Shown: piece after piece, positions 11,651 to 23,150 of the stretch | Numbering within the stretch: position 1 is the stretch's first letter | How the letters are laid out: each line of letters opens with the position of its first letter | Origin: Ceratothoa steindachneri | Taxonomy: Eukaryota; Arthropoda; Malacostraca; Isopoda; Cymothoidae | Direction of reading: 5' to 3' | Length of the DNA stretch: 64,000 nucleotides | NCBI GenBank assembly: GCA_963969495.1 | Contig: OZ018326.1 | Coordinates: forward strand, 182,381,653-182,445,652 | The notes under the pieces: model-generated | Told to the model about the DNA's origin: nothing | The model's input: the letters and a program-made list of their open reading frames with translations, nothing else | Database searches by the model: none | Translations under genes and position numbers: made by a program

Positions 11651-11753
11651 AATTTAGAGGTGGCTATCCCCACCAGGTGCAAAATATTAGTGCCACGCCT
11701 GCTGAACCGCCGTCGCAACCAGAAGCACCCCTCCCTTTAAGCGAACTTTATTT

Positions 11754-11954
11754 TTGGCAAAGGCACTCCTGGTGGTCTCCAATTCGAAACTGGACGGTGA
11801 ACGTTGCCGGATCTCAACTCTCGTGCGCGACACAGGTTGCACACGCACCGTGATATCTGACAGATTACTTCCAACTGTTGCCCCGGATCACGATAAGTTT
11901 TCAATAGGGCACGATTATCTGGGGCACGCTAACAGATTCCTTATTGTAAGATGA
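11754..11954 (+). pseudogene. E1 aspartic protease
   Basis: The frame carries LVRDTGCTRTVISDRLLP followed by KFSIGHDYLGHANRFLIVR. The DTG triad marks a retroviral-type aspartic protease, which cleaves the gag-pol polyprotein. The matching stretch in E2 is LVRDTGCTCFIVSDELLP...WANRFFVTR. It lies directly downstream of the zinc knuckle and upstream of integrase. It ends at a stop in a region that is frameshifted in E1. Confidence 0.7.
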
Positions 11955-12119
11955 TACATCTAGTGCACTTACTTCACCATCTGGTCCGAGGCCGTCGCAA
12001 CGCCCATTAAGTTATTTGCTGCTTTAATTGGCCAGAGTCCGTGAGTACCCGCTTGTCATCCCCTTGTGGCTCAATCTGTGACCACCCAATCTCAATCGGT
12101 AAAAGAATCGGAAGCGCCC

Positions 12120-13375
12120 GCACCTCTGGAAGCCCCCGGCGCTTCAGATTGTCCAAATGTCCTGAACGAAGACTTTATGAAAAATCAGAAAGAGTGCGCG
12201 AATTTCATCACTACATATCGATAAAAGCACAAAAAAAGACGTGAGAGTCCATTGGGGGGAACAAGATAATCTCTTTCATTGTTAAGGATGACCTACTTTA
12301 TCCCGTGTGCTCAGCAGACAATATCACAGAGTCCCAAGTATTATGTGCCTCTCGCTTTTATGTCGAACTCATCCTTCAAACTGCCCACGATGGTTTGTTT
12401 TCGGGCCATTTTAGCCACTTAAAGACTGCGCAACGAGTCTTTAAATATTTATATTGGCAAGGTGCATCTAAAGAAATCCTGCGTTACTGTCGTTCTTGCG
12501 ACATCTGCCAGAAGACAGTGATTAGAGGGTAAGTTAAGGCTGTACCTTCACAGAAGGGCCCAATAATCTCTGAACCCTTCTCCTGAGTGGCGATTGACTT
12601 GATCGGGTCGATTCACCAACCTTCAAATGAGGGTCATAGTAATGTTTTAACTCGTCGATTTTGCCACCAGATTCTTTGAGGCTGTGCCACTTAAGAAGAT
12701 TAACAGTATCTCTTGGACCGAAGCACTCATCGGATCGTGGCCACCAATTTACGTCCCAATTGATTGAATATGTGGGTAAGCTGCTCATGATAAGACCCTT
12801 GTTTACGACTCCGTTTCAACCAGCAAGAAATGGAATGTGCAAAATTGTAAATTGCAGTCTCAAAGCCATTCTGAAGAAATTATGTACCGAGCAGCATATA
12901 TATCTTCCGTTAGCTCTCTTTGCGAATAGAGAAATTCCCCATCGCTCCTTGGTGTTTTCTCCATTTGAATTACTATACAGAGGGAATGTACGAGGCACTT
13001 TGAGCATTTTGAAGGAGCTATTAACAAATCAGAAACTGGATCAGGAAATCCAATCTTCGTACTCGTATCCCTTCGAATTACGACAGATATTGGAGAAATG
13101 CGCCAAAATATCGTATCAAAATGCGGATGTTAACTTGGATAAATATAAACCTTAGTTCGACTACAAATCTGAAGATATAAAATTTAATTAGGTTAGGAAG
13201 TTTCGTTGTCGCTGCCAAGTGAGAACAACAAATTACATAGCCAATGAAAGTGCCCCTATCAACTGATCAAGAAACGCGTCCACGTCGATTATTTGATTGA
13301 AACGTCAACAGGAAGGAAGCTTTTCAACATAAATCTTCTCAAGAACTATCACCAACGCTTTATTCAGAATTGCGC
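12120..13375 (+). pseudogene. E1 integrase (zinc domain, core, GPY/F-like end)
   Basis: Pieces in order: LNEDFMKNQKECANF-like leader (12160-12210); HHCC zinc domain at 12305-12532 (HDGLFSGHF...YWQGASKEILRYCRSCDICQ); core first acid in VAIDLIGSI (12580-12610); core second acid in SDRGHQFTSQLIEYVGKLL (12727-12785); then TTPFQPARNGMCKIVN, where lysine stands at the expected catalytic glutamate. A KISYQNADVN tail and a GPY/F-like KLFNINLLKNYHQR (13320-13360) follow. Stops and frameshifts break it. It lies upstream, not downstream, of RNase H. Confidence 0.75.
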
Positions 13376-13860
13376 CTCACTCTCCACTCCCTTATGTGAA
13401 TTTTTAAAAAGAAAAGGCCCCGAGCGCCTCGTATGGACCCCGCTGTCGGTTAAGAGTTTTAATATGCTTAGGGAAAACTTACGTCGGCGCCTATATTACG
13501 TTTGTCTAATCCCCATAAACCGTTTGGTATTCAAACAGATGCCAGCAACTAGGGAATAGGCTGTGTTCTAGTTCAGTACGGAAAAAATGATGAGAGCTTG
13601 CCCATCGCATATTCAAGTCGAAAATTGCCACCCCGCGAAAAGAATACGCTGTGATTGAGCAAGAGGCCCTCGTGATAATTTAAGAAATTGAAAATTTCAA
13701 AATGTTTTTGGTAGGGAAAGAGTTTGTAATAGAAACTGATCATAAACCCTTGTCCTACCTCCGAAATGTAAAAAAAACAATAATAGTCGTATAATGCGCT
13801 GGAGTTTGTTTTTCTAAGAATTTAAATTTAGGATCCCCTATATTAAAGGTTCCAATAACT
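13365..13860 (+). pseudogene. E1 RNase H remnant, reverse transcriptase core missing
   Basis: The integrase end runs in the same frame into LSTPLCEFLKRKGPERLVWTP (13377-13445), which is the tether between RT and RNase H in gypsy-type pol. Then broken frames give PIAYSSRKLPPREKN, FVIETDHKPLSYLRN (13722-13768) and IKGSNN. The whole RT palm is absent. The tail of the frame runs into the 3' LTR at 13860. Confidence 0.7.
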
Positions 13861-14378
13861 GTTAGCAGACAGGTTGTATTCTCCTTCATAACTTAGGCAG
13901 GCCGATTACTAATCGGCCAAGTGTAAACCAATCCATGCCGTTAAAAAGCAATCGATCTCGACGCTCGTAACCCCCCCCCCCCCCCTCCTTCCCTAAGCCA
14001 TTCTCTTGAGGAAAAAATCCTCGGGCGTCAGATCCACCCGGAATGGTAGTTTCTCTTTTGTCGGTCCTGTACGTTTGTTTATATGTGCTCACCCCTCCCA
14101 CCTGGAGCTGACGTGTGTAAACCTTTTGCCCATTTATTTTTTTTTGTATATTCTATGTTGCATTCAGTATTTTATTTTTGTTTGCACAGTAGTAAAGATT
14201 ATTTTGTTTCATCCAGTTTGATATCCAGAACCTCCTAGTTAGTTGATTTAATGCAACCCACTTTTAAAGTGCAGTATTCCACGCAAGGCTAATCGCAGAA
14301 TGTCCTGCGAGCTTGCTACGTTCCCTTCCGAGTCAAAGGAAGTAAGCGGAGGTCAGGAAATCTAACCTGACCTATGAG
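13860..14378 (+). repeat. E1 3' LTR
   Basis: Homologous to 6365-6914. It carries a run of 15 C at 13971-13985 where the 5' LTR has CCCACTACCCC, and lacks a block near the 5' LTR GGCAAGGAAAAACAGTC. The divergence shows an old insertion. Confidence 0.8.
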
Positions 14379-15198
14379 AGTATGTATTAAACTGACTGTG
14401 TGTATTAAATAATCTGTGTGTATTAGTAATAAAAATGCCATTTCATTTGTAATTTTCCTTGTATGGCTGTTTAGTAATCGACCTCCCAACCGATTTATCT
14501 TTTCACTCCTGAATTATGTGGTCAGTTTGGTCCATACCAATCACACATTTCTCTTAAAACCTATTCTTCAGCATATTTTTTCTTACTTGGCTAAAATGTA
14601 TTTATATATGAATACTATGGCAAAATGTAAAACATAATCCTGTTTGTTTCTCCAACATTTTCTTAGCAAATTTCATATTTGAAGTGCAACATATTAATTT
14701 AAAAACCATCCAAACTTAACGGCTCGAGAAGAGTTAATATTTAGATTTTATTTTGTTGAACGCAAATTGGAAATTGGATAAAGGAATTTGCATATAATTA
14801 TGGCTTATAAATATAGCCTGACAGTAGCCAAATTTTGGAAGAAAATAAATTGTTATTCAAATCTACATAATTCAAAGCAGGTCCTTAAGGGTGTTCCAAT
14901 TAATAGTCTTGAGGCTCCTTGATCGTTGCTCGAGTGTTTTCCCTAGCGGTTCTTAAATGCCTTTCGGGGTGCAGCATTAAAAGTTGATGGTTTCGATTTT
15001 GCAATCCTTTAACGCAGTAATTTTGTTCCCTTTTCTGTCCCTTTATTTCTTCTTCCATTTTTGTAATTATTTCTTTAAAAATAAGAAAATGTAAACGTAG
15101 ATTTAATTAATTGAATGATGGTATAAAAAATATGACGACACAATGTGTATGATAACTAAAACTGCGATGTATGCACTGGTCGTAGGGGGTTAATATAC
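14379..15198. other. noncoding stretch
   Basis: AT-rich; no recognisable coding or RNA motif. Confidence 0.4.
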
Positions 15199-15520
15199 AA
15201 AGAAGCTGCCTTCACACTTCATCGTGCAACATAGGGGGACGCTCTTCATCCACGCTATCCAAGTGACTGTATCCAACACACCAATCAACCGCATACCACC
15301 AATAGGTACAATGTAATTTCTATTACAATTGTACGCTTGCCCCCAAAAGTGGGATGTAATGATCCAGTGCACTGCAACGACAAACTAGAAGGTTAAAATA
15401 GCTAAATTAATACAGTTCTTTTAAGTGCTGTTAGAGTGGTCTTTTGGATACAGTCACTTTGCTTGGCGTGGATAAAGAACGTCGCCCAGACGTACCCGAT
15501 GCAATGTAAAGATGCTCACT
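15199..15520. repeat. Foldback (inverted) repeat
   Basis: The left arm near 15199-15275 (ending ATCCACGC...AAGTGACTGTATCCAA) is imperfectly complementary to 15443-15520 (starting TTGGATACAGTCACTT...GCGTGGAT). Arms are about 75 bp, with about 165 bp between. The spacer holds a smaller hairpin (GTACAATGTAAT / ATTACAATTGTAC, near 15306-15335). It fits a foldback or MITE-like DNA element; no target duplication was verified. Confidence 0.5.
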
Positions 15521-16666
15521 CATGCTATACTAACTACAATGAATATGAATAATGGTGGTATGAAGAATTATAGATAGAGTTATTATTTATCTAGATAATT
15601 GGAATTCAGGTAAGAGTAGGGCAAATGTGAATATGACCCAAAGTAATGCAAAGTTTAGTCAATATCGGTGATATTTATTAAAGTTTCTTGGCTGCAAGGC
15701 TTTAAAATGAATGTGGATATTATGTTCAGGTGAATGTAAAGATCATTGAAAAGCTATGATTTTATCTCATTATATGGCAAGTGGGGAAAGAAAGAGTTAA
15801 GTGAGTGATTAGTTAGAATTCTGCAGAAACCGTTTAATACAACTTCAATGTGTTAGATTGAGACTACTGGAATGAGAAGCAAGATTAAAAGTGAGAGGGG
15901 TTCATATGGATAAGGAGTATTCTGGTAAGAGAAAAATTGATAGGATAGGGAGAAATTGCAAAAAAACTTGAAGAAGAAAAGTTGTTATCAGAAACAAGAT
16001 CTATGAGTTAATGAAAAGGTTCAAGCTCGTGTGTGTAATGATAAATTGAGGTGAGACTTTGGAGAGAGTAATTGTGTGAGATGCCTTTGCTTTGGTAGCC
16101 ATGATCAATAAAACTTTTAACTAAATATACCGTACTCAAACTGGAGTGTGTTGCAAGTATATAGAATTGAGGGAAGTAAACGGTATTTCGTAATCATATT
16201 TTCCCTCTACTTTTTATACTATGCTCTGGGATTTACGTATTGCTATGCAAGGTGATAAATTTTTCTGAGTTGTTCTTGAGAATCCTGTTCTTATATCGCT
16301 CAGGACAGTTTCCCCCTCAAATTTTACTAAAGAAGCAAGGCAGAGGTAAAAATGCAAGAACTAAGAACTGTAATGTTGCAAGGCCGAGTAATGCAACGTC
16401 ATATAACTCTAATGAGTATTTGAAGCTCATAATGAAAAACCTTATTTTTAAACAAGCAAATATCAAGGAATAAAACAAGTTTGGTAACTTGATTAGCCTT
16501 ACTTATGTTGCTAAACGTTGTCCAGGAAACCAACAATTCAGAAAAAAAACATGCGAAAAGAAAAGGTATGTATAAAGAAAGACTTTGACTCAGATAGACT
16601 TGTAAAACGGTGGTGCAGGTAGAGAAACGTTTTGAATCGAAATAAAAGTGCGTCTAAATCATTGTA
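15521..16666. other. noncoding stretch
   Basis: No supported feature. Purine-rich AT sequence; short open frames show no family motif. Confidence 0.4.
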
Positions 16667-17500
16667 CAGTCATGGACAAAAGTTATTAGACTAATCTATT
16701 TTTTAATATAAAAAAGTAATAAAAACTAATCAAACGCTCCATTTTGTTTGTGCATGCCTGTATCATAATTTGAAGGTGAAATATAAAAAGTCTCCACCCC
16801 AAATACATTTTATTAATAAATATAATCAATTAATATGTGCAGTCAATTTTACAATGATGACTTTTGTTATTCAAGATTGCTTCATTTCCATTCGCCATTC
16901 TGAAGACCAAATTTGTGATGATATCACAACTCTTGACAATTGGGTCGCTTCTCTTTATAAGCCCCAGTTTGATAATTATCGCCTATAAATTCCATATAGG
17001 ATTGAAATCTGGCGAATTACCTGGCAAAGATCACAAAATGTTCGATTCTGTTTTCAGGCAAGAACTTTGTTATGATTTTGATTTGTTTCAAGGTGCGCCA
17101 TTATACTGAAAAAGAGAGTTATCATCCTCAAATTGGCCCTGAACTGTTGGAAAAATATGCTGATGAAGCATGTTTTAGTACAATTATGAGTTGATGGCAA
17201 TGATCTGGAGCAAAATAGTTAGTGCTCTAGTTCACTTAATTGGAATCTTAGCAGGAGGTGATCTTAGCGTTAATTTAAAGCTTTTGAGTATCTATTAACC
17301 TTCTTAACAGGAGTATAACTATTCTTTTTAAAGTCAATATTTATCTCAAAGATGGTGCTTCTTCATTCAATACCATCAGCAACTATTTTCTAGAATTTCA
17401 GGCTACTTTGGTGCTGCACAACAATGGTTGCACATTTTTCTTTGGAAAGTAGCATTTTTGGAATTGAAAGAGATTAAAACATTTATTTTTACGAAAAATA
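16667..17500 (-). pseudogene. Tc1-type transposon relic
   Basis: A terminal motif CAGTCATGGACAAAAGTTAT starts at 16667 after a TA, typical of Tc1 ends. Minus-strand translation near 17130-16970 gives FQYNGAP and then LPGNSPDFNPIWNL, equivalent to the FQQDGAP and PGNSPDLNPIENL motifs holding the second and third catalytic residues. Both acids are changed (D to N, E to W) and stops are common. The other end was not resolved. Confidence 0.6.
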
Positions 17501-17732
17501 TTAAGAAATTGAATATTGTTAAGGTATAACTGTGTAGACTAACTCGGCGCTCAGAGTCTTATACAAGCACGTGCAGACAGCTGACCAGAGGCCGCTGGAG
17601 ATGTCTGAGTGATTAATAAAGAGTGCGAATTACGGTTGACCGGTCTTAGATTAATGGCTTGCCAAGTTAAAGGATATTTAAAGACAATACCTACCCAAAA
17701 TAATTTTAATATATATGAAAAAAAGGGCCATT

Positions 17733-17755
17733 TATATATATATATATATATATAA
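17733..17755. repeat. (TA)n microsatellite
   Basis: Short AT dinucleotide tract. Confidence 0.85.
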
Positions 17756-17789
17756 AAGAGAAAACAAATTACTTATGGTAGTTAAATGA

Positions 17790-18650
17790 ATTAAGTGAAG
17801 ATTAGCGAGGTAATCTGGGGATGACCATACACGATCGCTTTACCTTCAATCGCTGGACAATTGGATTGGGGGTGGAAGACAACGGCGCAGGTCTTCAAGA
17901 AGATACTTTGGGGAGTCCTGTATAGGACGACTCGAAAATGAAGAATGAGAATTTCTTTGTTCCAGAGAGACGTAATCTCCTCTTGAGACGATTCTGCTGA
18001 TCGGTAGGAAGACTCAGTCTCGAACACGGAAATATTGAAGGGGTGGTGAAGATGAGAGGGCTGAACAACTCTCCGGGAAGAAGGGTCACGATAGCTTTCC
18101 TCTGAACAGGGCCCAAAGCTTAACGAAGGTAGATTTGCTGACGAGATCTTCGACGACGTATGACGACGAGTTACGGCGGGTCACCGGAAACAGACGGCAG
18201 TCCGGACGGAAGAGATAGTGGGCTTTCAATCTCTACGAGAGATGGTGAGCTTCGGATTAAATCCCCGGGTGGCTGCTCTGATAGACACCGTAGGGCCTTG
18301 CGGCCATCTAATTCCCCTTTCCGCAACGAAGGCAGCGCCTTTAACGCATAATTTTGTTTGCCCGCGCGGAGCGGCAAGCGCGTTCGAAATAAATTAAATG
18401 AAGAATCCTTTTAACAAACACAATTCATGATAATGCGTCGTTCCAGACGATCAAACTCGCTTCACGATATGGGGGTTGAGTTAATATGGCCACGCACGGC
18501 GTGATCGCAGGGGAGTTAGGGACGATTGGCATCTGAAAACAAACACAGCTGGGTGGGTGATTAAGCGAGTGACAGATTCTTCCTCGACTTTCTAAACTTC
18601 TTACGCTGGCTCAGGTGGTCTTGAACGAATAAAGACGTATTTCCAAGGAT
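17790..18650 (-). repeat. GC-rich LTR-like block
   Basis: An unusually GC-rich island of about 860 bp in AT-rich DNA. Its short frames on either strand show no protein family. Composition and cryptic frames resemble the R-U5 parts of the other LTRs here (23612 onward, 33494 onward, 59510 onward). Orientation and identity are tentative; it may be a solo LTR. Confidence 0.3.
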
Positions 18651-18946
18651 CTTTCTCTCACGGTGGTCCTTCGACGGAATTTACTCACATTTATGATTAC
18701 TGAAAATTCATTCATTCACCCCGAATTTCTCATCCTTCAACCATTCTGATCGAATAGTAAAGCTACAGAGAGAGAAACTAACCCTCTGCAGGAATAAGAT
18801 TGCAACTTTTGATTTGGCAAAGTAATGGAGTCTTTTTCTTATTATTTTTGAAATGATTACTGTTTAATAAACCTAAAAAAATTAAATACTAAAATTCCTT
18901 ATTATTCCTATCACGTAAATTTAGAAACTAATGAAAAAAATATATA

Positions 18947-20679
18947 TACCGACTGTCCCAGAAAAAGTTAACCGTACTTTGAATTAGTATAACTCAAAAA
19001 CTATTCGAGATATTTGGGCTCTGTAAAAAGTGTTTTATTTAAAAACTATTTATCTGTCAATTCTGGAAATTTCATTAAATTTTCTTTTACGATATTGATA
19101 AACTAATGGGTTTAGTGGAGGCTATCAAAGATATGTTTGCGCAAGAAAGTAAAATAATTAAACGAAGCCTAGGAAGGCTAGGCCACCGTGCACTTTCAAG
19201 AGAAGCGTAGGGAGCCTAGGATGCCTAGGTCACTGTGCGATTCTTCAAGCAAAGCATAGGTCATTTTACAGTAGTTTTTCAGCCACGCTGTGGTAGGGTC
19301 TCGTCATTATTGCTTACTATGCAAATCAAATCGTTTCTGTGTAAAAGTTTACTTCCATAGAACCTTTTTAATCATGCAGTTAACAAAAGATCATTTGAAC
19401 AACGTTTTCCAGGTAGGCACCCACCAAGCAAGCCCACAATTTGGAAAAATATTCGTAAATACAAACATGAAGGTACATGATTAAATCTAAATAAAGGTCG
19501 TTCGGGTCGTATGAGAACCATAAGAAGAACAGAAAATATCGAAAAAATTCAGATGACACTTCTTCAAAATCCACATGTATCAGTCAGAAAGAATGGGTTA
19601 CAATTGTCAAAGTTATCATTTAACCGGATTATTAAACATGACTTGAACGGGCAGCCCTATAAGATTCATGCAAGACACCATCTTCTTGAAACTGATTTTC
19701 CTCGTCGTAGAAAATTTGTCGAATGGCTTCTCCATAAACCTGCTCGTTTCTTAGAAAACATTGTGATTGGTTACGAGGCAGCATTTTTCATGAATGGAAA
19801 GGTAAATAGCTATAACATTCGGCAATATGCGCCGCCCCCACCCCCCAACATTAAACTTTGACACACGTATTTGTCTCTCTGCGGATCAGAATATGCGGGA
19901 ATGGCTATCTTGTCGGCCCATTGTTTTACGAAAATAACTTAAAGGGTGCTGCCTACCTGAGCATGATCAACAAAAAGATCTTCCCGGAACTCCGCCAGAT
20001 TTACGGCAATCAATTCAATAGAATATGGTGGATTCAAGACGGCGCACCAGCTCATAGACAGCTTGCTGTAAGAACAAAACTAAGAGAAACGTTTGACAAC
20101 CGCATTGTGGCGCTGAATCATGCAATTGAATGGCCCCCAACATCCTCTGACTTAACACCGTGCGATTATTTCTTATTGGGATATCTAAAGAATAAAGTGT
20201 ATTCTACTCCACCACAAAGCATCAACCACTCAAGAGATAGTATCACACGTGAAGTCAATAGACTAAAGGAAAATCACAAGTTAATCAAAAAAGTTGTTCA
20301 ATCAATGCGATCAAAGGCACAACTCCTCTTGGAAAGAAATGGAGGACAGGCGGAAGGAAACGGTGCTTATAAAATTACAAAAATGAATTTGTATTACCCA
20401 TATGAAGAGGTGTTTTTGTTAAAAATGGATTTAAATATATTTGTTGATTTTAAACTTCCAAGTTTCATTATTTTACTTCCTTGCGCAAACATAATTTTGA
20501 TAGCCTCCACTCAACCAATTAGTGTATCAATATCATAAAGGGAATTTAATGAAATTTTTAGAATCGACAGATAAATAGTTGGTCAATTTGTTTTGTTTAA
20601 CAGCAGTCAAAAAAATCTCCAATAAGTTTTAAGTTATACTAATTCAAAGAAGGGTAACTTTTTTCTGGGACACCTTGTA
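18947..20679 (+). mobile_element. mariner-like transposon with about 217-bp terminal inverted repeats
   Basis: Left end TACCGACTGTCCCAGAAAAAGTT (18947) matches the complement of the right end, TACAAGGTGTCCCAGAAAAAAG (20679). The similarity runs inward about 217 bp on each side (18947-19163 and 20462-20679). TA dinucleotides flank both ends (18945-18946 and 20680-20681), the standard Tc1/mariner target duplication. Total length is 1733 bp with one transposase between. Confidence 0.85.
19374..20420 (+). pseudogene. mariner-like transposase (DD41D-type spacing), inactive
   Basis: ATG at 19374 (MQLTKDHLNNVF) starts the N-terminus. After frame changes, PTIWKNIRKYKHEGT and GRSGRMRTIRRTENI give the helix-turn-helix region. 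The catalytic part reads IVIGYEAAFFMNGKVNS, where tyrosine replaces the first aspartate. After a poly-C/frameshift zone near 19845, a second frame reads GPLFYENN, IWWIQDGAPAHR (second aspartate) and EWPPTSSDLTPCDYFL. There are 41 residues between QD and PCD, so spacing is DD41D rather than the mariner DD34D. At least two frameshifts and the lost first aspartate make it dead. Confidence 0.8.
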
Positions 20680-20681
20680 TA

Positions 20682-21335
20682 TTAGTTTCAAAATATTTGG
20701 CAATCACTCTAAAATAAGATGCGATACGGTAATGAAAAAATAGTATATAGATTATTTAGATTTCATAATGATAAGAATAATAATAAAAAGAAAGAGCATC
20801 ATTGTAGGTATGAGCATGAGCATCATTGTAGGTAATTTCTTAAATATAGTTCTGAAGTTAGGTGGGGAGGGAGAAAACTGAATAAAAAACACATTGCCAC
20901 CGTGATTACCATTAGAAATCCGTTGGATTTGTAAGGTGTGTCACTCTCCTATATTTTACCTTCTACTAGTTTATAATAGTAGTAGATGGAGTCGTAAGCG
21001 ATCAATATATTTTGAAAAGAATAAAGTTTTAGATTATTGGCAAAGCCTGTCGAAGATTTTTGTGTAGGGTAGTAATTATGAACTTCACAGTGACATAATT
21101 TTGCTTTTCATTGCTCAAATTATAATAAACAACTACCACAATTTTTTATAAAGATTATCCCATTTTGATCTGTTTTTCTATTAAAGATTTTTATTATTTT
21201 TAGATTTTTATTATGCCTACGGTATGTTTAATTATTGTCCTCAATAATTAAAATTTCAATCCATCCATCCTTTAGCACTTAAAGTGATATTCTATCTCAG
21301 TCTGGATCTAATTTTAATTGAGCAAAATTGCATTC
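20682..21335. other. noncoding stretch
   Basis: AT-rich; contains a small direct repeat (GAGCATCATTGTAGGTA, near 20794 and 20819). No coding evidence. Confidence 0.4.
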
Positions 21336-21341
21336 TGAATA

Positions 21342-21683
21342 TTGCAGCTTCCTGCAAATTGGAGACCTGAATTGGATACAGGAAGAGATACATGTGTATA
21401 TTTGTCTAGGTCTACGGATGGTGATAAGACCGAGGCTCATTCGCGTTCCAGATCCTCACGTCTCGTCTTTCGTGCAACTACCCAAGACAGTTTGTTCGCT
21501 GGCTATTTTGGCCAGAATATTGGAAAATTGCTGATGGTAAAACCCCCTAGTACCATCCCGCTCCTCTCCGTCGCAAACATTATTTGCAAGGAATTAAATG
21601 GGTCTTTAAGGCCAATTTCAAAGAAATTATCGATGAAGAAAGAGCTATGGAGGCTAGTTACCTTTCAGACTACCTTAATGTAA
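21342..21683 (+). pseudogene. E3 integrase core fragment
   Basis: The frame contains FAGYFGQNIGKLLMVKPP then NIICKELNGSLRPISKKL. It aligns with E1 integrase FTSQLIEYVGKLLMIRPL...GMCKIVNCSLKAILKKL. As in E1, lysine is at the expected catalytic glutamate. The next bases lead directly into the linker before RT, so the integrase C-terminus is missing. Its position upstream of RT is the key observation. Confidence 0.6.
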
Positions 21684-22940
21684 TAAAAGTCATTTGCATA
21701 GATCAGGATAAGGATTTTCCTCTCTCTATCTTGCTCGAGGACTCAAAATTACCACCCTTTGGATTAAAAATTGACACAGGGCTGACAACCGAACAAAATA
21801 GTCAGCTACAGCACCTTTTAAATAGCTTTGAAGACGTAATCTATGAAGTCCCCGGTCGTGCTATCCAATTTGAGCATGACATCACCCTTACCACCCAAGA
21901 AGCCATCCGTTCGAAGCTGTATCCTCTTCCTATTCATTTGTGGGAAGCGTTTAATTCGTAAGTTGAGAATCAGCTGAAGCTTAATATCATTGATCAATCC
22001 AATTGCAATTACTCTTTCCCTATCGTAATGGTACGTAAACCTGATCGTAGGTACCGTATGTAAGTCAGTTTTTTGCAAACTAAATTCCGTGATTGTCTTC
22101 GATGATGAACCCATTTCCCTAATCGACTAAAACCTCAATCTCTTTCAAGAAGCAAAATATCTCTCTGAGCTAGACCTTTGCAAGGCCTATTACCAAATTC
22201 CCCTTCGAAAGTGCGTACGAAAATATACGGCATTCCTAACCGATAAAGACCTTATGCAGTTCCGTCAACTCCCCTTTGGATTAATAACGGCCTGCACTAA
22301 CTATAATAGGATGATGCGTAGTATCCTAGATGGGTTGCCAAACGTTTCCTTTTACTTCGACAACATATACGTTGCCACCAGCAATTGGAACCAGCACTTA
22401 GTCTCCTTCCAAGCACTGTTAAGTAGGATACGCGAGCATCGCCTCCCGATTTGCCCCAACAAGTGCTACTTTGCCTATAACACGATTAATTATCTGGGAT
22501 TTAATATCGGAAAGAACCAGATTGGGCCCCAAGAGGATAAGGTCTTGGCTATAGTCAAGATGCCTTTCCCGTGTGCTAAAAAACAACTCAGATCCTTCAT
22601 GGGATGCACCTCGTTTTACAGGCGATTCGTCCTTAATTTCGCGACCCTTGCAGCCTCTTTATGTGCGCTTCTCCAGGAGAATTCTCCGGATCGCATCGTG
22701 TGGAATTCAAAGGCTACTTTCCACTTCTACCAGCTAAATGGCAAATTAGCGTCTGAACCCATCCTGAGACAGCCGAATCCTCCTAATAAGCCGTTCGGAA
22801 TCAGGACGGACGCGAATAACGAGGGAATTGGTTGTGTGATCCTGCATTATGATGACGACGGCAAAAGCTACCCTGTCGCTTACGCGAGTCCCAAGTTATT
22901 GCCGAGTGAAAAGAATTATGCCGTATGGAGGTTCTAAGAG
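21584..22940 (+). pseudogene. E3 reverse transcriptase and RNase H
   Basis: The first piece (to 21961) carries the linker VIKVICIDQDKDFP and the RT opening NSQLQHLLNSFEDVIYE...EHDITLTT. Short broken pieces follow (IDQSNCNYSFPIVMVRKPD, ELDLCKAYYQIPL). An open stretch at 22254-22937 reads RQLPFGLITACTNYNRMM and SFYFDNIYVAT, where YFDN replaces the YxDD catalytic motif. Next are NTINYLGFNIGK, the RT-RNase H tether FYRRFVLNFATLAASLCALL, and RNase H FGIRTDANNEGIGCVI...YPVAYASPKLL. Several stops and frameshifts. Confidence 0.8.
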
Positions 22941-23150
22941 TTTAGAATGTCTCTGATAGGAGAAAAGTTCATAATCGAGACGCAACACCGTCTTTTTGCA
23001 TGCTTTCGTAATGTCATAAATAAAAACGGCCGGCTTATGCGATGGAGCCTACTGCTTCAGGAATATCAGTTTAAAATTTAGTGCATTAAAAGGTCTGATA
23101 ATTGTGTAGCAGATAGCCTCAGCCGTAACCTCTTGGCCACTAATCTCAGC
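22938..23150 (+). pseudogene. E3 RNase H C-terminus
   Basis: Past a stop the frame continues as SLIGEKFIIETQHRLFACFRN, RLMRWSLLLQEYQFKI, and KGSDNCVADSLSRN, then a stop. The ending matches E2 KGSDNQVADALSRN. Nothing resembling integrase follows. Confidence 0.65.

Larger units (their letters stand above)
6365..14378 (+). mobile_element. E1: gypsy-type LTR retrotransposon with nested LINE
   Basis: Two related direct LTRs (6365-6914 and 13860-about 14378) flank gag, protease, integrase and RNase H remnants on the plus strand. A separate LINE of about 3.3 kb sits inside gag. Order is gag, (LINE), gag zinc knuckle, protease, integrase, RNase H, LTR. The reverse transcriptase core is missing between integrase and RNase H. 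The LTRs differ at many positions and by indels, and every gene is broken, so this is an old, dead copy. No clear target-site duplication was found. The gag, protease and RNase H resemble those of E2 and E3 in this window. Confidence 0.8.
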
